Assembly: GCA_905221605.1 (NCBI GenBank)
Contig: CAJNDS010002070.1
Location: 402,296 to 462,295, forward strand
Direction: 5' to 3'
Source of the DNA: Symbiodinium natans
Lineage: Eukaryota; Sar; Dinophyceae; Suessiales; Symbiodiniaceae
DNA length: 60,000 nucleotides
Below, piece after piece: positions 41,931-52,009 of this stretch (within the stretch, counting starts at the first letter, position 1; each line of letters opens with the position of its first letter). The notes below the pieces were generated by a model. That model did no database searches. It was not told the origin of the DNA and was given only the letters and a program-made list of their open reading frames with translations. Position numbers and translations under genes: made by a program.

Positions 41931-42207
41931 ATGACAGGATATCTGTCCAAAATGTAAGGAAAATAGGGTTTTCCCCCTAGGAAAAACCAAGGAAAACCTA
42001 AGGGAAATTACAGGAAATCCGTCCAAAATGTAAAAAAATAGGTTTTTCCCTATGAAAAACCAACGAAAACCTAAGGGAAATGACAGAAAATCCGTCCAAA
42101 ATGTAAGGAAAGTAGGGTTTTTCCTAGAGAAAACCAAGAAAATCGACCAAAAAAAAAAAAAAAGCCCCCCCCCCAAAAAAAAAAAGACCCAAAAAAAAAC
42201 TCCACCC

Positions 42208-42217
42208 GTTTTAGAGG
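42208..42217. repeat. Target-site duplication, right copy
   Basis: GTTTTAGAGG; the first G may belong to the element end. Confidence 0.85.
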
Positions 42218-42358
42218 TTAGGGCTCGCGGTTCACGGCTTCGGAGAGTTCATGATGTAAGGTCTCAGCATGCAAGGATGCAGGCTGCACCTGTAACATTG
42301 TTGATTTGATGGCCTTCGCGCGACACGAGCATTCTAACAGCTCTGCTATTACGGCAAG

Positions 42359-42455
42359 GGTCGGGGGCTTCGGGTTTTGGAAATTGAACAGTGACCCTCT
42401 TCCGTTCAACCTTCCATTGCTACAACAAAAGGCGCAACTCATCCACATAGCAAAG
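42359..42455 (+). CDS. Candidate exon
   Basis: After ATTACGGCAAG, donor GTAGCA 42456. The peptide is VGGFGFWKLNSDPLPFNLPL then LQQKAQLIHIAK. The frame is open upstream to 42306 as well. Confidence 0.45.
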
Positions 42456-42700
42456 GTAGCAGATGTAAGCCCAACTAATCCTTATGATCCAAGACAGCCC
42501 CAGCCCACTCTGAACCCTCTGAGAACACACCGAAGACCCCAATCCCTAAGACCCTAAGATTCCTCTCCAGGACTCCATGGTGATCCCTCGGTAGCTTCGG
42601 TCGGCTGGGTGGCATTTGTAGAACCTGGCGTGGGGGGTATGGCTTCTATGCCGAGCAAGCGGCTCTGGGCTTCGGGCGTTGTGCGTTTCGGTCTTCGCAG
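42456..42700. other. Intron-like stretch
   Basis: Ends with a pyrimidine-rich acceptor at 42700. Nothing else seen. Confidence 0.35.
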
Positions 42701-42755
42701 TAGTGACTTTGCGATGTTCTTCACATGTGTTTGTGGCTCCAAGTCGCCATGCAAG
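42701..42755 (+). CDS. Candidate microexon, Cys-rich
   Basis: Acceptor GTTTCGGTCTTCGCAG (AG 42699-42700), donor GTCTGC 42756. The peptide is SDFAMFFTCVCGSKSPCK, three cysteines in a C-x-C ... C pattern. Confidence 0.5.
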
Positions 42756-43099
42756 GTCTGCTTCGGGCTTCGATTCTACACATATGCCTTGGAACCCTGA
42801 GCTTTGAACCCTGCATACATGCAGACAGACAGTGCATAGTGTAGCAAACCCCCACTGAAAACCCGACGAGTCGTTTGACTTCATGGCAAGCTTGAGACAT
42901 CGTTTTTGACTTGAGTTCTTGGGCTGCCGATGTTTGTTTGGTTGCTTTAAGTTGTTTTTTCCTTTTTTCTTGCGTGGAGAGGGGGTGTTTGGCTTCGCAC
43001 GTGATTGGAGTTGATCAGGATGTGATGTGAGGTCGAAGACCTTGCGCTTAAACTTATAGGCTTGAGGTTGTTCATCTGGGGCATGTCGTGCCGTTCCAG
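42756..43099. other. Intron-like stretch
   Basis: No coding signal found. Confidence 0.35.
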
Positions 43100-43188
43100 G
43101 GAGGGACTGCGAAAACAGCAGTCGAAAGACCCCTCCGAGCAGATAGAAACCATTGCCGATCAGCACAGTAACTGCAAAACTCTTCAGG
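43100..43188 (+). CDS. Candidate exon, GC donor
   Basis: After GCCGTTCCAG (AG 43098-43099), GC 43189. The peptide is EGLRKQQSKDPSEQIETIAD then QHSNCKTLQ. Confidence 0.5.
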
Positions 43189-43486
43189 GCCCGGTGGGAA
43201 CAGAAGCGTTTCCCAGGCAGCGCTTCGCCGTCCTCCCAACGAGACTGCGGCCCAGGCTTGAAGGAGGGTTGAAGGTCCAGCAGAGTTCGGGCACAGGAGA
43301 TGGATGAAAGCTGTGGCTCTAAATGGTAGTTTGAGTTGAATTGGGGTTTTACCTGTTAGCTCGCCATGTTTGAAAATTTTCTGGTGGCGGTGATCTTCTA
43401 GGGTTTCTGAGTGTGCTTCGAAAATTTTCTGGAGTTCTTGTCTTAGGGTTTCTGGAAGAGTTCAAGAGTACTCGTCTCCCTTTTAG
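43189..43486. other. Intron-like stretch
   Basis: Contains TTTTCTGG(A/T)GTTCTTG-type repeats at 43376-43440, one tandem duplication. Confidence 0.35.
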
Positions 43487-43555
43487 GGTCTGGCGGCACT
43501 GCTTCAGCAACCCACAGACATCCTGGCCTTGGAACTCCTTTTGTCTCTCATGTGA
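43487..43555 (+). CDS. Candidate terminal exon, Leu-rich helix
   Basis: Acceptor TCGTCTCCCTTTTAG (AG 43485-43486). The peptide is GLAALLQQPTDILALELLLS then LM and TGA 43553-43555. Confidence 0.5.
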   Translation, partial: GLAALLQQPTDILALELLLSLM

Positions 43556-43892
43556 GCCTGTGCCTAAGAGAGGCTTAGACCCCGCAAAAGTCACTGAACA
43601 TTTGAAACATCATTGCCCTGCATGACTGCGAGAGTCTTTTGAACCATACGACCTCAAGCCTCGAAGGAACTCGATTTTTGCGAACATGATATGACAAATA
43701 GAAGGTGAGAAAGGGGAGTCGTCATCTCAGTATCTTGGTGAGATGCGTTTCGGCATCTAAGCGTCAGCACTACACATCCGGCCGGAGCTCGTCTGTTGCT
43801 GGTGAAACTCTTCATCTTGGCAGAGCTCACGCTAGAGTCGTAAGCCTGGCTTATTCCCGCCCAGAACCGTATGCCCCGAAAAGGGCCGCAAG

Positions 43893-43948
43893 CCCTCCTG
43901 TCGCAGGCCATAATAGCTGTGCTCCGGGAGTCCGGCAAAGAGGCCTCA
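43893..43948 (+). CDS. Candidate exon, amphipathic helix
   Basis: AG 43891-43892, donor GTGCGT 43949. The peptide is LLSQAIIAVLRESGKEAS. Confidence 0.52.
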
Positions 43949-44085
43949 GTGCGTGTTTGTGTTGGCTGCAGGGCCAGGTTCGAGATGCTCACAAGATTCT
44001 TTGACTCTCTAATCCTCAGTTTATGTTGATCTTAATTTTCAAGAAATGCCGGTGCACCCTGGTTGCGGGTTGGGTTTCGTTGTAG

Positions 44086-44262
44086 AGATCCACGAACTCC
44101 GAAATCTCGAGCCTCCACGATGCCACCAAAATAGTCTTTAACTTGCAGCAGCTGCGGGAGGCTGGAGAACTCCTCGTGTCGGAGGCTGTGGACATTGCCT
44201 TTCTTTTCCTTGATGCGATATCAAGCTTCAGAAGATCAAACCCTGCGGACCATGATTTCTGA
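44086..44262 (+). CDS. Candidate terminal exon, helical, TGA stop
   Basis: Acceptor GGTTTCGTTGTAG (AG 44084-44085), immediately after an in-frame TAG. Frame EISSLHDATKIVFNLQQLRE then AGELLVSEAVDIAFLFLDAI and SSFRR, TGA 44260-44262. 58 codons with good codon bias. Unnamed. Confidence 0.55.
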   Translation, partial: RSTNSEISSLHDATKIVFNLQQLREAGELLVSEAVDIAFLFLDAISSFRRSNPADHDF

Positions 44263-44969
44263 GCCCTGAAATCCTAAAGCCGTTGAAGTAAAAGCCACTT
44301 GTTGAACTTCGAAGTACGGACTTGGACTGAGGAATCTGCGGCTATCTTCAACTGTTGCTTTTAACGGTGTAGTTAACTCGGCAGACAAGCCGCAAAAGTT
44401 TTCTTTCTGGTGTTTAAATGTTCAAACGAGGGGTCAGATAGGCTTCTCAAGGTCTCCAACGGAAGAGTGAAATCAGTGATTGGCAGATCGACTCTCTTCC
44501 ACATCAGCATCTTCTTCGCTGGAAACCCCAAACCTCAACCCTTACCTCCAAATCCTGACCAACTGCACAGCCCCAAAGCCAAGCCCGAGACCTTCAATCT
44601 GACTCCAGAAGCCCATTGCGCTGAGCCTGGTTTAGGACTCAGGGAGTTATCTTACTGTAGGTCTTTATGGGTCCAGGGCTGAGGGTTTAGGATTTTGGTG
44701 TTTTGCGCTGTGGGCTTCGGGCTCGTGCTGCCACGGGTTTGGGTTTTGAGCTCAGGTTTTGGGTTGGGAGCTGTAAAGTTTGAACTGCGGTTTGGGTTTG
44801 GAGTTGAGAGTTCAGGCCTTGGGGCTTTGGGCGTTGTGAATTTTAGGTTCTGGATTCGGTTTGTGGTCCGCGGGCTTGTGCTGGAGTTGGCTTGAGTTTG
44901 GGGATTATTTCTATCTGGATCACATCCGGGCTGTGGGGTCGTTGAGAACAATGATTTCAGCACGGAGTA
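44263..44969. other. No firm exon; G/T-rich telomere-like words
   Basis: A frame at 44410-44530 (GSDRLLKVSNGRVKSVIGRS) is plausible. 44680-44900 is rich in GTTTGGGTTTTGAG-type derivatives of TTTAGGG. Confidence 0.3.
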
Positions 44970-45266
44970 TTGACCAGCACTCACATTGTGCCGGGCCCCG
45001 GACCCAAGTTTTCCAGTTTAAGCGTCGTACAAATTGAACGCGTCCGAGCAGAGTCACATTGTGCGTGCATGCTGCATTCTTGTTTTTCAAAGTGCGAGAC
45101 TTACGCGTTCGCAAGAAACAGAAGGCTCATAGACTTTGTAATGAGCCATAAGGTTGTATTGAGCAATAAGGGCCGGACTCGCGAGGCGTCATGGCCCGGA
45201 GGGCTATGTGTTAGGAGCCTTGCTTCAGTTGTGGCTCGTAGAACCCGGAAACCTTTCAACTCCTAG
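44970..45266 (+). CDS. Candidate 98-codon open frame
   Basis: Frame PGPGPKFSSLSVVQIERVRA, CACMLHSCFSKCETYAFARN and RRLIDFVMSHKVVLSNKGRT to TAG 45264. Cysteine-rich middle. No borders. Confidence 0.33.
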   Translation: MTSTHIVPGPGPKFSSLSVVQIERVRAESHCACMLHSCFSKCETYAFARNRRLIDFVMSHKVVLSNKGRTREASWPGGLCVRSLASVVARRTRKPFNS

Positions 45267-45528
45267 AGCCCCGCGGCTGTAATTAGGCTCGACATTTCAG
45301 CCACCAGGGTTCACAGCTTGCAAGCCGAATAGCCAGAAGCATTACCTTTTGTGTGCAAACATGGTAAAAAACAAGGAGTAGACGAATGATAGCAGTTTGG
45401 GGCTGGCAATTGCAGATGAAGTGCAGATTGTTTTTGTGTCATACAGCCTCTTGTGGAGTTAAGGGTGTAGGGTGAAGCACAGCTGAGGGCATCCTAGAAC
45501 CCGAGCTGGTGTTGCTTGTTGGTTGCAG

Positions 45529-45606
45529 GTCGAGGTGGCGCTGACCAAGCTCGAGACGGAAAGTCCCTTGGCGACGAGCCTGACATTCCCTATATTGCTC
45601 AACTTG
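45529..45606 (+). CDS. Candidate exon
   Basis: Acceptor TGCTTGTTGGTTGCAG (AG 45527-45528), donor GTTTTT 45607, phase 0. The peptide is VEVALTKLETESPLATSLTF then PILLNL, strong G/C third-position bias. Confidence 0.55.
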
Positions 45607-46587
45607 GTTTTTGCCCATCGAGGAAAATTTTTCAAAAATGAGATGCAGCGGGCTTCGATAGCAGTAAGACCACCCAGAAGATCTCAAATTCAGTTCGACG
45701 TTCGGACGAACCTAACCTAAACCCTAAGCCCGATTGCTAGATCTGGAACGGTCTTGGATTTGAATTAGCTTCAGAGGTAGACTTGAGGAGCTTGAGGTCA
45801 GGTTTTGGCTTTTATGCTTTCAACCGTCATCCGTAGCTTGGGCAGCGATTCAAGATTGGGATGTTCAAGGCAGCTCGCAGATTGTTAGGCGCAAATTGTT
45901 GCGAGCCCCAGGCCGCAATAATCGGTTGTCGCGGGTTCTAGGTCTTGGTTATGGCTGTTTTTTGGCATGTTCAAGTTGTTGTTGAGTAAGGTTCTACGAC
46001 TTTAGAGCTGGTCAGCAAGGCATATGCGAATAAAGAGCTCCCCCCAAAGATGTTGAAACTTCGGTTTTTTCTCTTGGAAGCATTGAGAACGGTTGTTCCA
46101 CGCACTGTGTTGCTCATGTTTGATGACACCACTTGATGATGCCTGATACGTCTGCGATTCTTTCCAGTGAATTATGAAAAATTTCGGATCGTTAATTCGT
46201 GTTTTTTGTGCGCAGGAGAGCAAAGCCGACGGGAGTGACATCATGTTCAGTGTGTGTGTGTGTGTGTGTTGGCAAGTTTTATCTCGACAAATCACTGGCC
46301 GAAATCACTGGCCTTTTCGGTGGACGGGGTTGCTCTAAAAAGTGGCAACCCTCTCAGCAAGCATGTCGTCGTCATGCTCAACTTGTCGTGCTTGTTGGAG
46401 CCGTCATACCTTTGTAGGCTGTCAACAGCGTCAACAGCCAGAGGGATCGCGAGGTTGGTGTCGGCATCCTGTTAGCTGTCGTTGATTGTGTAGCTTTGCT
46501 TCGTGCTCGCCTGGCAAGCGTGCAGGGTTCAGTTATGTCGAGGTTTCGGTTCCGGTGGCTGTCGTCGTTTTTGTAGAACGAACATAG
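45607..46587. other. No firm exon; (GT)n at 46249-46269
   Basis: CCCTAA units at 45716-45727. A minus-strand frame of 166 codons (46378-46878) overlaps and is treated as a shadow. Confidence 0.35.
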
Positions 46588-46723
46588 GATGCGGAGGAAT
46601 TCCCACCCGGGGCTCGACATCTGTATTGCAAACATGGTAGCGGGACCCGAGATGGGCAGCTGCATCAAGCTGGTGCTTGAATCTGAGACGTATCCCGACG
46701 TGGCAAATGATGATGCGCAATGA
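46588..46723 (+). CDS. Candidate exon
   Basis: After ACGAACATAG (AG 46586-46587). Frame HPGLDICIANMVAGPEMGSC then IKLVLESETYPDVANDDAQ, TGA 46721-46723. Confidence 0.5.
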
Positions 46724-46888
46724 TGCACGATACATGATGATGGTGATGATATTACTTGTGATGAACTTTCGCTGTGCAAAATGCTTTCGGGCCATCCGCT
46801 GCGTTTGAAGAAGACTCGAGGTTTGGAGTCTTTGGAGCGTTCGGAGAGAGGTTCGGAGAGGCGACAAGACCTTTCCAATCGATCTCAG

Positions 46889-46995
46889 GCATGGGCGATC
46901 CGCAAGCTTACCTGTCAAGTGCACTCCACCGAGAAGTCTGGCGCTACGCCTGTTGCCAGTTGCCGGAGCACGCGCCGAATCTTGCCACAATTTGA
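46889..46995 (+). CDS. Candidate terminal exon, TGA stop
   Basis: Acceptor CCAATCGATCTCAG (AG 46887-46888). Frame GDPQAYLSSALHREVWRYAC then CQLPEHAPNLATI, TGA 46993-46995. Also open upstream to about 46774. Confidence 0.5.
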
Positions 46996-47032
46996 GCTCC
47001 CATCAGACCCAAAACCGAATTCTCATGTGGTT

Positions 47033-47106
47033 TCGATGTCCCAACTTCCCAACCATAGAACATTGTAAGAAGTGTAAACTCTTAAGGCCACACCACCACA
47101 GTCAAC
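47033..47106 (+). CDS. Candidate exon with C-x2-C
   Basis: Frame FRCPNFPTIEHCKKCKLLRP then HHHS. H-C-K-K-C-K-L-L-R-P resembles the start of a DHHC-type cysteine-rich domain, but the DHHC core is not seen. Confidence 0.33.
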
Positions 47107-47642
47107 CGACCAGTGAAACCTTTGAGACAGAGGACCGGGCTGCTGCTCGGAGATGCTTGGTTGCGGTCACAGCTGCAACAGACGGCACAGGACCCTTGCA
47201 CAACTTCAAGTTTGAGCGAGGGTTGAGTTTCGTAGGGTTGGGTTCTTGTAGATTGCCTCTTATCATTGAGGGGGGGCTGGAAGGGATTTGGCTTTTTGAA
47301 AATCATGATTTCCAGGCTTGTAGGTTGGGGTGCATTCTGTGAAAGTTCGAGTTCCACAGATGCACCCGCTCGACCCCCCCCCCCCCCCCCCCGCCCATAG
47401 CGTTCCCCCCATGGCATCCATCCCCATGGCACCCCCCGCCCCCTCACCCTAACCCTAAACCTGACCCTAAACCCCCGAACCACAGGCAAGGAAGAGGGGA
47501 AACACTAAACCCTCACGTCAGGAACTCCAAGCCACTGCAAGCCACCTCGGCCAGCGAAAGTTGCAACTTTAGCAATCCCAGAACCACTTTGGGATTCAGG
47601 TTTTGAAGCCCCGTGACTTAAGGCTCTTAGGCCTTTTTCTAG
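47107..47642. other. Upstream of the J-domain gene; C19 and telomere-like words
   Basis: C homopolymer 47374-47392 and CCCTAA(A) units at 47446-47475. Earlier exons of the J-domain gene may lie here. Confidence 0.4.
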
Positions 47643-50489
47643 CAGCCTGGGGCCCCCAAAGCTGTCTTTGAAGCAGGAGATTGTCCAGAGCTGCAAAGCC
47701 TCCAGCGAGGAGGTGTTGCGGATGGAGAACCGCCTTTTGCTTAGCTTCACGCTTTTACTGTTTTGCTAAGAATTCTGAGGTAGCTTTCCAACCCGTACCT
47801 AACGAAAGCGCTGGGACATATGAAGGAGTCACAGCATGAAGTTTCCGAAGCGGCTGGCAGAAGATACACGCCTCAATTGCGACAGCCTGCATGCAGTTCA
47901 TGCATGGGAGAATATGGCTCACGGTTGTGTGTTTGTGTTTGTTTGTTTGTTTGTTTGTTTGTTTGTGTGTGTGTGTGTGTGCGCGCGTGTCTTTTTGTGT
48001 CGCAGTCTATGTCTGTGTCTGCAAGTGTCTGCAAGTGTCTTTGCAACCCGTGCTTGAGCAATAGATCTCATGTCCTTGAAAGGCTGACGCCCAGATCAAA
48101 TCAAAAACGCTTTCAGTCCCAAACCTTGAGATCCCACCAAATCCCCCCCTCCCCCCCCCCTAACCCCCCACAAACCCAGCACGAACCCCCACTTTCCCCT
48201 CAACCTCCTCAACTTCCTCCACTTCAGGCTTCCTGGACCGCTATCTGGTCCAGCTTCTCGGAGTCAAGCGGCGACTGTCGGCCCTCTTGGACGAATGGGA
48301 GCCGCCTGGAAGGGACTTGTGTTTGCTCAACTTTCGTTGAGGGCCAAATGACTAAACGTGCACTCCAAAGTCCTGAGGTGCGGTTGTATGGTCGGTCGGA
48401 GAAAAGTCTTCTTGCACGTTTGGTTAAAAAGCTGGAAGAGCTGCGTTTATGATCGGTTTGAGCAAGCTGTCTTGGCAAGTTTGGTGCCGGAATCAGGCCA
48501 ACTATCAACCCTACGCCTTGTAATTTCTTTGCACCCAAGCTCCCGAAGTCCAGATAGCGGTCCAGGTGAACCCGCTACTGGTAGTCGAAGGTCGAAAGCT
48601 TTAAGCACTGAAGCCGCTGCCTGCACAAGGAAGATTGATCATTACGCAATTCTGGGCGTCCCGCGCACCGTCTCGGACAAGGAGCTGCGGAATGCGTACC
48701 GGAGTCTCGACAGGATTAGCCCTTCTTGGTGATGGGATTCAGTGCTGCATTCAGGGTCTTCGAAGCGTCATCTTTGCAAGTTTAGGTCTCAGAGTGTTTT
48801 CAAGGTCTTGGTAGACCTTTGCTTCGGCAGCCGTTTCGCAGTGTGAGCGAGCTCTCAATCTCGATGCGGAAGGCTTTGCTGACCTGAATCCAAAGACCTG
48901 AGACCTAAGGAAGGCTTGCCTGCGGCTACACCCAGACAAAGGCCCATGGCTCCACGGAACTACTCGTAAGAGGGTACTTGAAGGAGCCGCTGAAGGGCAA
49001 CGAAGGGCGCCCGGACGATTCGACTTAATCCAGGATCCCACCGCGCACCCCCAAAGAGTCAGGGTGTCCCGAATAGCCCCGCTTATTCAGGAGGTCCCTA
49101 CTAAAGCAGGTGTAACATTATTGTCAGCCTAAACCTGAAACCTTTCTAAGCATCCTTGAGCAACGTATATGGGCGCCCTCACAGTCATAGCGCAAATTGC
49201 CACTTCTCGCAAGCCCACATCTGCTAGCAGCTTCGCTTAGCTCTCTTTCTTTGGCAATGTTGTGAGTTCAAGTCCGTTCCCCTAGGGTTTGTGGCTTGAG
49301 GGTTGGCGTGGAGACGAACTTCACGGCCTAGTGTGTAAGATATCTTAAGATTGCGCTTTCTGCGTGTCTGGAAGCACAGCCCAAGTCTTGTGCCAGCCAT
49401 AGCCAGGTGGCGACAAGCAGCAGCTCCTCGACTTAAGGGGTACTAGGAGGGTAGGGACCGGCTAAGCCGCTGGAGCTCAGCCCAAAACACCCGAATCCTT
49501 CGATTGAACTCAGAGTGCAGGGTTCTGGGTTCGGGATTTTGATTTGAGCTATAGCCTTGTATGGTCCTTGTGATCGTTGTCTGATATCCTTGCAAGCTCT
49601 CCCGCCTCTCATCCTGAAGAAGAGGCTTTGTAAGAGTCTCCTATATGACGCTTAGCTGGCAGATCTTGCGTGCACTGCTGCAGCTCTTGTGAACTTGTAG
49701 ACTTAATCCTCCTGCGCAGCGCACTCAGAACGATTTTTGGGGAAGAATCGCAGCCAAGACACAGACACATGCCAGACTGCAAACCGCAGTCGCGGCAACG
49801 TTCCCGGACTGACATTGAGGCCTAAACCCTAAACCCTAAACCCGAAACCCTAAACCCTAAACGCCGAACCCTTACAAGATCGGTCGAGACTCCAAGCTTA
49901 AGCCATAAACCCTCAGCCCCATCTTCACAGGTTCCAGCAGCTCCAGGATTCCTACGCCAGGATCCTGGAGGAGCGCGAGAAGGACCTGGACGCAGGGTTT
50001 GTCAGGTGCTTGTCAGGCGCATCCGAGTGCACCCGAGCTTGGAGGTTGCTTTCCTCTGCTTGCTTCGGGCGGAGGTTCAGGCTTTGCAACGATTGTTTGC
50101 GTCGCTTTGCAGGTGGTTCTAATGAGTGTACTTCGCAGAGTTCCATGGGGTCGTTTCGCTTTGTTCTGCGCTTGGTGTGCAGATGGCTTGGATGGGTCAT
50201 CTTGTTTTGCGGGGCTTCTTTTTTGTGGCACTCGCATTTCACAAATTAGTGGGGGGGGGGAACTTCAGTGCTTGGACCATGGGCGGGCACTTTGCTTGAG
50301 CCAACGCCTCAGAGCGAAAATGGCCGTTACTGGCCAAGGTCTCTGATTGCACTGCCCTTCGTATGATGTAGACACGTGGTACTGGTATTCAAGTTTTGCA
50401 GTCCACACCCTAAGCCCAGCCCTCTGAAACTTGCCAGCGATGGAGGAGAAGAGTGCAGTGCCCACGCTAGATGGTGGCAAGTGGCAGAG
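47643..50489 (+). CDS. J-domain (DnaJ/HSP40-type) protein gene, partial
   Basis: An Hsp70 co-chaperone: the HPD loop stimulates Hsp70 ATPase (family knowledge). Exons: 47643-47750, 47835-47923, 48228-48308, 48554-48701, 48910-48969, 49931-49996, 50438-50489, every join in phase. J domain: KIDHYAILGVPRTVSDKELR and NAYR end exon 4, KACLRLHPDKGP opens exon 5 (HPD codons 48929-48937), and FQQLQDSYARILEEREKDLD (helix III) is exon 6. Upstream parts are helical: SLKQEIVQSCKASSEEVLRM, then FLDRYLVQLLGVKRRLSALL. Exon 7 reads EECSAHARWWQVAE. Donors are GC, GT, GA, GA, GA, GT, GT. Intron 2 contains (GTTT)n and intron 5 a CCCTAAA array. The J domain sits in the middle of the protein, not at its start. 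Both ends are missing; 50792-51138 may continue it. Confidence 0.86.
47931..47990. repeat. (GTTT)n-(GT)n microsatellite in J-gene intron 2
   Basis: About nine GTTT units then GT units, starting 7 nt after the donor. Confidence 0.96.
49821..49861. repeat. Interstitial CCCTAAA array in J-gene intron 5
   Basis: Six heptamers with one CCCGAAA variant, 70 nt before the exon-6 acceptor. Confidence 0.95.
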
Positions 50490-50791
50490 GTCCCGGGTGG
50501 CCCCAACGCGTTCCGTGTTGTAGGGCCCTCTGTAGGGCACCGTAGAGGGTAAAGTGGACTAGGTGTAAGTAGTGTTAAAGTGGACTAGGCGGTTTGGCAT
50601 GACTTGGGGTTCTAGAGACTCTGGTTGAAATTGGACTCCAAGTCCTAGATTACCCCCCCTGGGCCCTTTGAACCCTAAGCCCTTTACACCTTCCAGCCCC
50701 AACTTCCTAGCGGTTTAGGATCCGCAGTTTTAGGTTTGCAGGAGTCGGGGTCAGGACAAGCACAGCGAAACTGAAGTCAAAGTCTTTGCAG

Positions 50792-50870
50792 GCCAGCACC
50801 AGCAGAGGCGTCTTCCGGCGAAGGCACCGTCATTGGGCAAGCTGGAGCCCGGAAATAAAAGCGAAACGAA
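50792..50870 (+). CDS. Candidate exon, possible continuation of the J-domain gene
   Basis: Acceptor AGTCTTTGCAG (AG 50790-50791). The phase-0 frame matches the end phase of exon 50438-50489 and reads ASTSRGVFRRRHRHWASWSP. Another frame is open too. Confidence 0.38.
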
Positions 50871-50998
50871 AGCCTTCCACCCCCCTCGTCTTTCCCCATA
50901 CACCTGACTCATTCGTCTTGGGGGCTAGGGCTTCATTCGGGCTCTCACGTCCGCGACATAAGAAACGATGCAAAATGAGTGCTCTTATCTTTTTGTAG

Positions 50999-51138
50999 AA
51001 GCGTTTCTTCGCGGCAACGCACAGACGTTGGCAACATGACCAGGAGATGGATCGTTTTTCCTCGGACCACAGCCTTATTACGCAGATTGGCGCACAAACG
51101 TGGGCAAATGGAGCAATTAAGCAGGATGCAAGATGAAG
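50999..51138 (+). CDS. Candidate terminal exon, TGA stop
   Basis: Acceptor GCTCTTATCTTTTTGTAG (AG 50997-50998). Frame KRFFAATHRRWQHDQEMDRF then SSDHSLITQIGAQTWANGAI, TGA 51136-51138. A second frame ending in an acidic tail is also open. Confidence 0.42.
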
Positions 51139-51615
51139 ATGAATCTTTGTCCGCCCGAGACAGCATCGCAGAGTCGAAAGAGATCGGTTGAACTTGACCT
51201 CTACAAGGTCCACACCATTTTTTTGCAGGGTTTTGTGGATTGAGGTTGAAAAGCTGCAAACGTTCCACGAGATTTTTTGAACTTTTCGGGTTTTAGGGCT
51301 TGTGGCTCGAGGGCTTGTAGATTTGCAGATGTTTGCAGGACTTTGCAGCGTTAAACCGTTAAAGTTGCAGAAGTTTTGAGGTAAAGACCACGCTTTAAGG
51401 GATACTTTTCATCAGTCCCAGGCAGCTGATGCTCATGATGCTCGCTCGTGCGACTCGTGTGGGCAAGCACTTCGGGTACTGATGCTCACGATGCTCGCCA
51501 ACGTGAGTACTGCAGTTGCGTCACGAGCTAATGAAGTCGTGCACCTGGCAATGAAGCAATGAAGCTGACCTGTGAGCCCAGAAACGTTTCAGTGCCTCAA
51601 GCTGCCCAGTGAAAG
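51139..51615. other. No firm exon
   Basis: TGATGCTCA(T/C)GATGCTCGC is repeated at about 51428 and 51480, about 50 nt apart. Otherwise nothing. Confidence 0.4.
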
Positions 51616-51692
51616 GCCCGCTGGCACTCGAAGCTCCGGAAGCTCCGGAAGCTCCAGCAGCAGCGGAGGCAATGCACCCGGCAGCAGCAGAG
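51616..51692 (+). CDS. Candidate exon, Ala/Pro/Glu linker
   Basis: AG 51614-51615, donor GTCGTG 51693. The peptide is LALEAPEAPEAPAAAEAMHP then AAAE. The other frame gives poly-Ser/Gly. Confidence 0.42.
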
Positions 51693-52009
51693 GTCGTGTC
51701 GCGCCTCGGAGTATTCCAGTTTGTCGGGTTTGGGGGGGGGAGGGGGGGGAGTTTGTTGTTTTTGTTGAGGTTGTTGTACCCTGTCTTGAGTTGCTGCCTT
51801 TTGGAGTTAGGTAGGGGACGCTGTCTCGCCGAGATGTCGCAATAGCTAACCGTTGAAGCTGACATGTTTCGCTCTTCATACATGCTGGCTAGTCTTCCCG
51901 TTTTGCCTGCTGACTGTCTTTGGAATACAAATGTCGACAGACCGATTCCGCGCACCAACGGTAGAATGGTAGAATCCCCGAAAGAAGCCCAAACCGAACC
52001 TGAGCAAAG

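Larger units (their letters stand above)
40781..42208. mobile_element. Non-autonomous TIR element, MULE-like (1.43 kb)
   Basis: The left end (T-runs, GGGTC, more T-runs, then GGTCGATTTTCTTGGTTT at 40839-40856) is the inverted complement of the right end (AAACCAAGAAAATCGACC at about 42131-42148, A-runs, GACCC, A-runs). A 9-10 bp direct repeat flanks it. Terminal inverted repeats about 90 bp long and a 9-bp duplication are the hallmark of Mutator-like elements (known); assignment is by structure only. The inside holds a GGAA-type purine tract, seven copies of a ~115-bp module, and AAAATCCGTCCAAAATGTAA words. No transposase frame, so it depends on another element. Confidence 0.82.

Noticed and set aside
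41168-41957. Recurring frames with FVSWALKHAWYGLK on the minus strand
   Set aside because: They follow the 115-bp transposon module exactly, including in truncated copies; no start or domain.
40771-42217. LTR retrotransposon or solo LTR
   Set aside because: The ends are inverted, not direct, repeats, and there is no TG...CA terminus or primer-binding site.
46378-46990. Minus-strand frames of 166 and 153 codons
   Set aside because: They mirror plus-strand exons 46588-46723 and 46889-46995, which have acceptors and G/C third positions.
47033-47106. DHHC palmitoyltransferase
   Set aside because: Only the first C-x2-C is present; no DHHC core or membrane spans nearby.
49281-49310. GAGTTCAAGTCC, tRNA T-loop-like
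   Set aside because: No T-stem, acceptor stem or D-arm can be folded around it. The same test failed for 17090 (reverse strand) and 25929.
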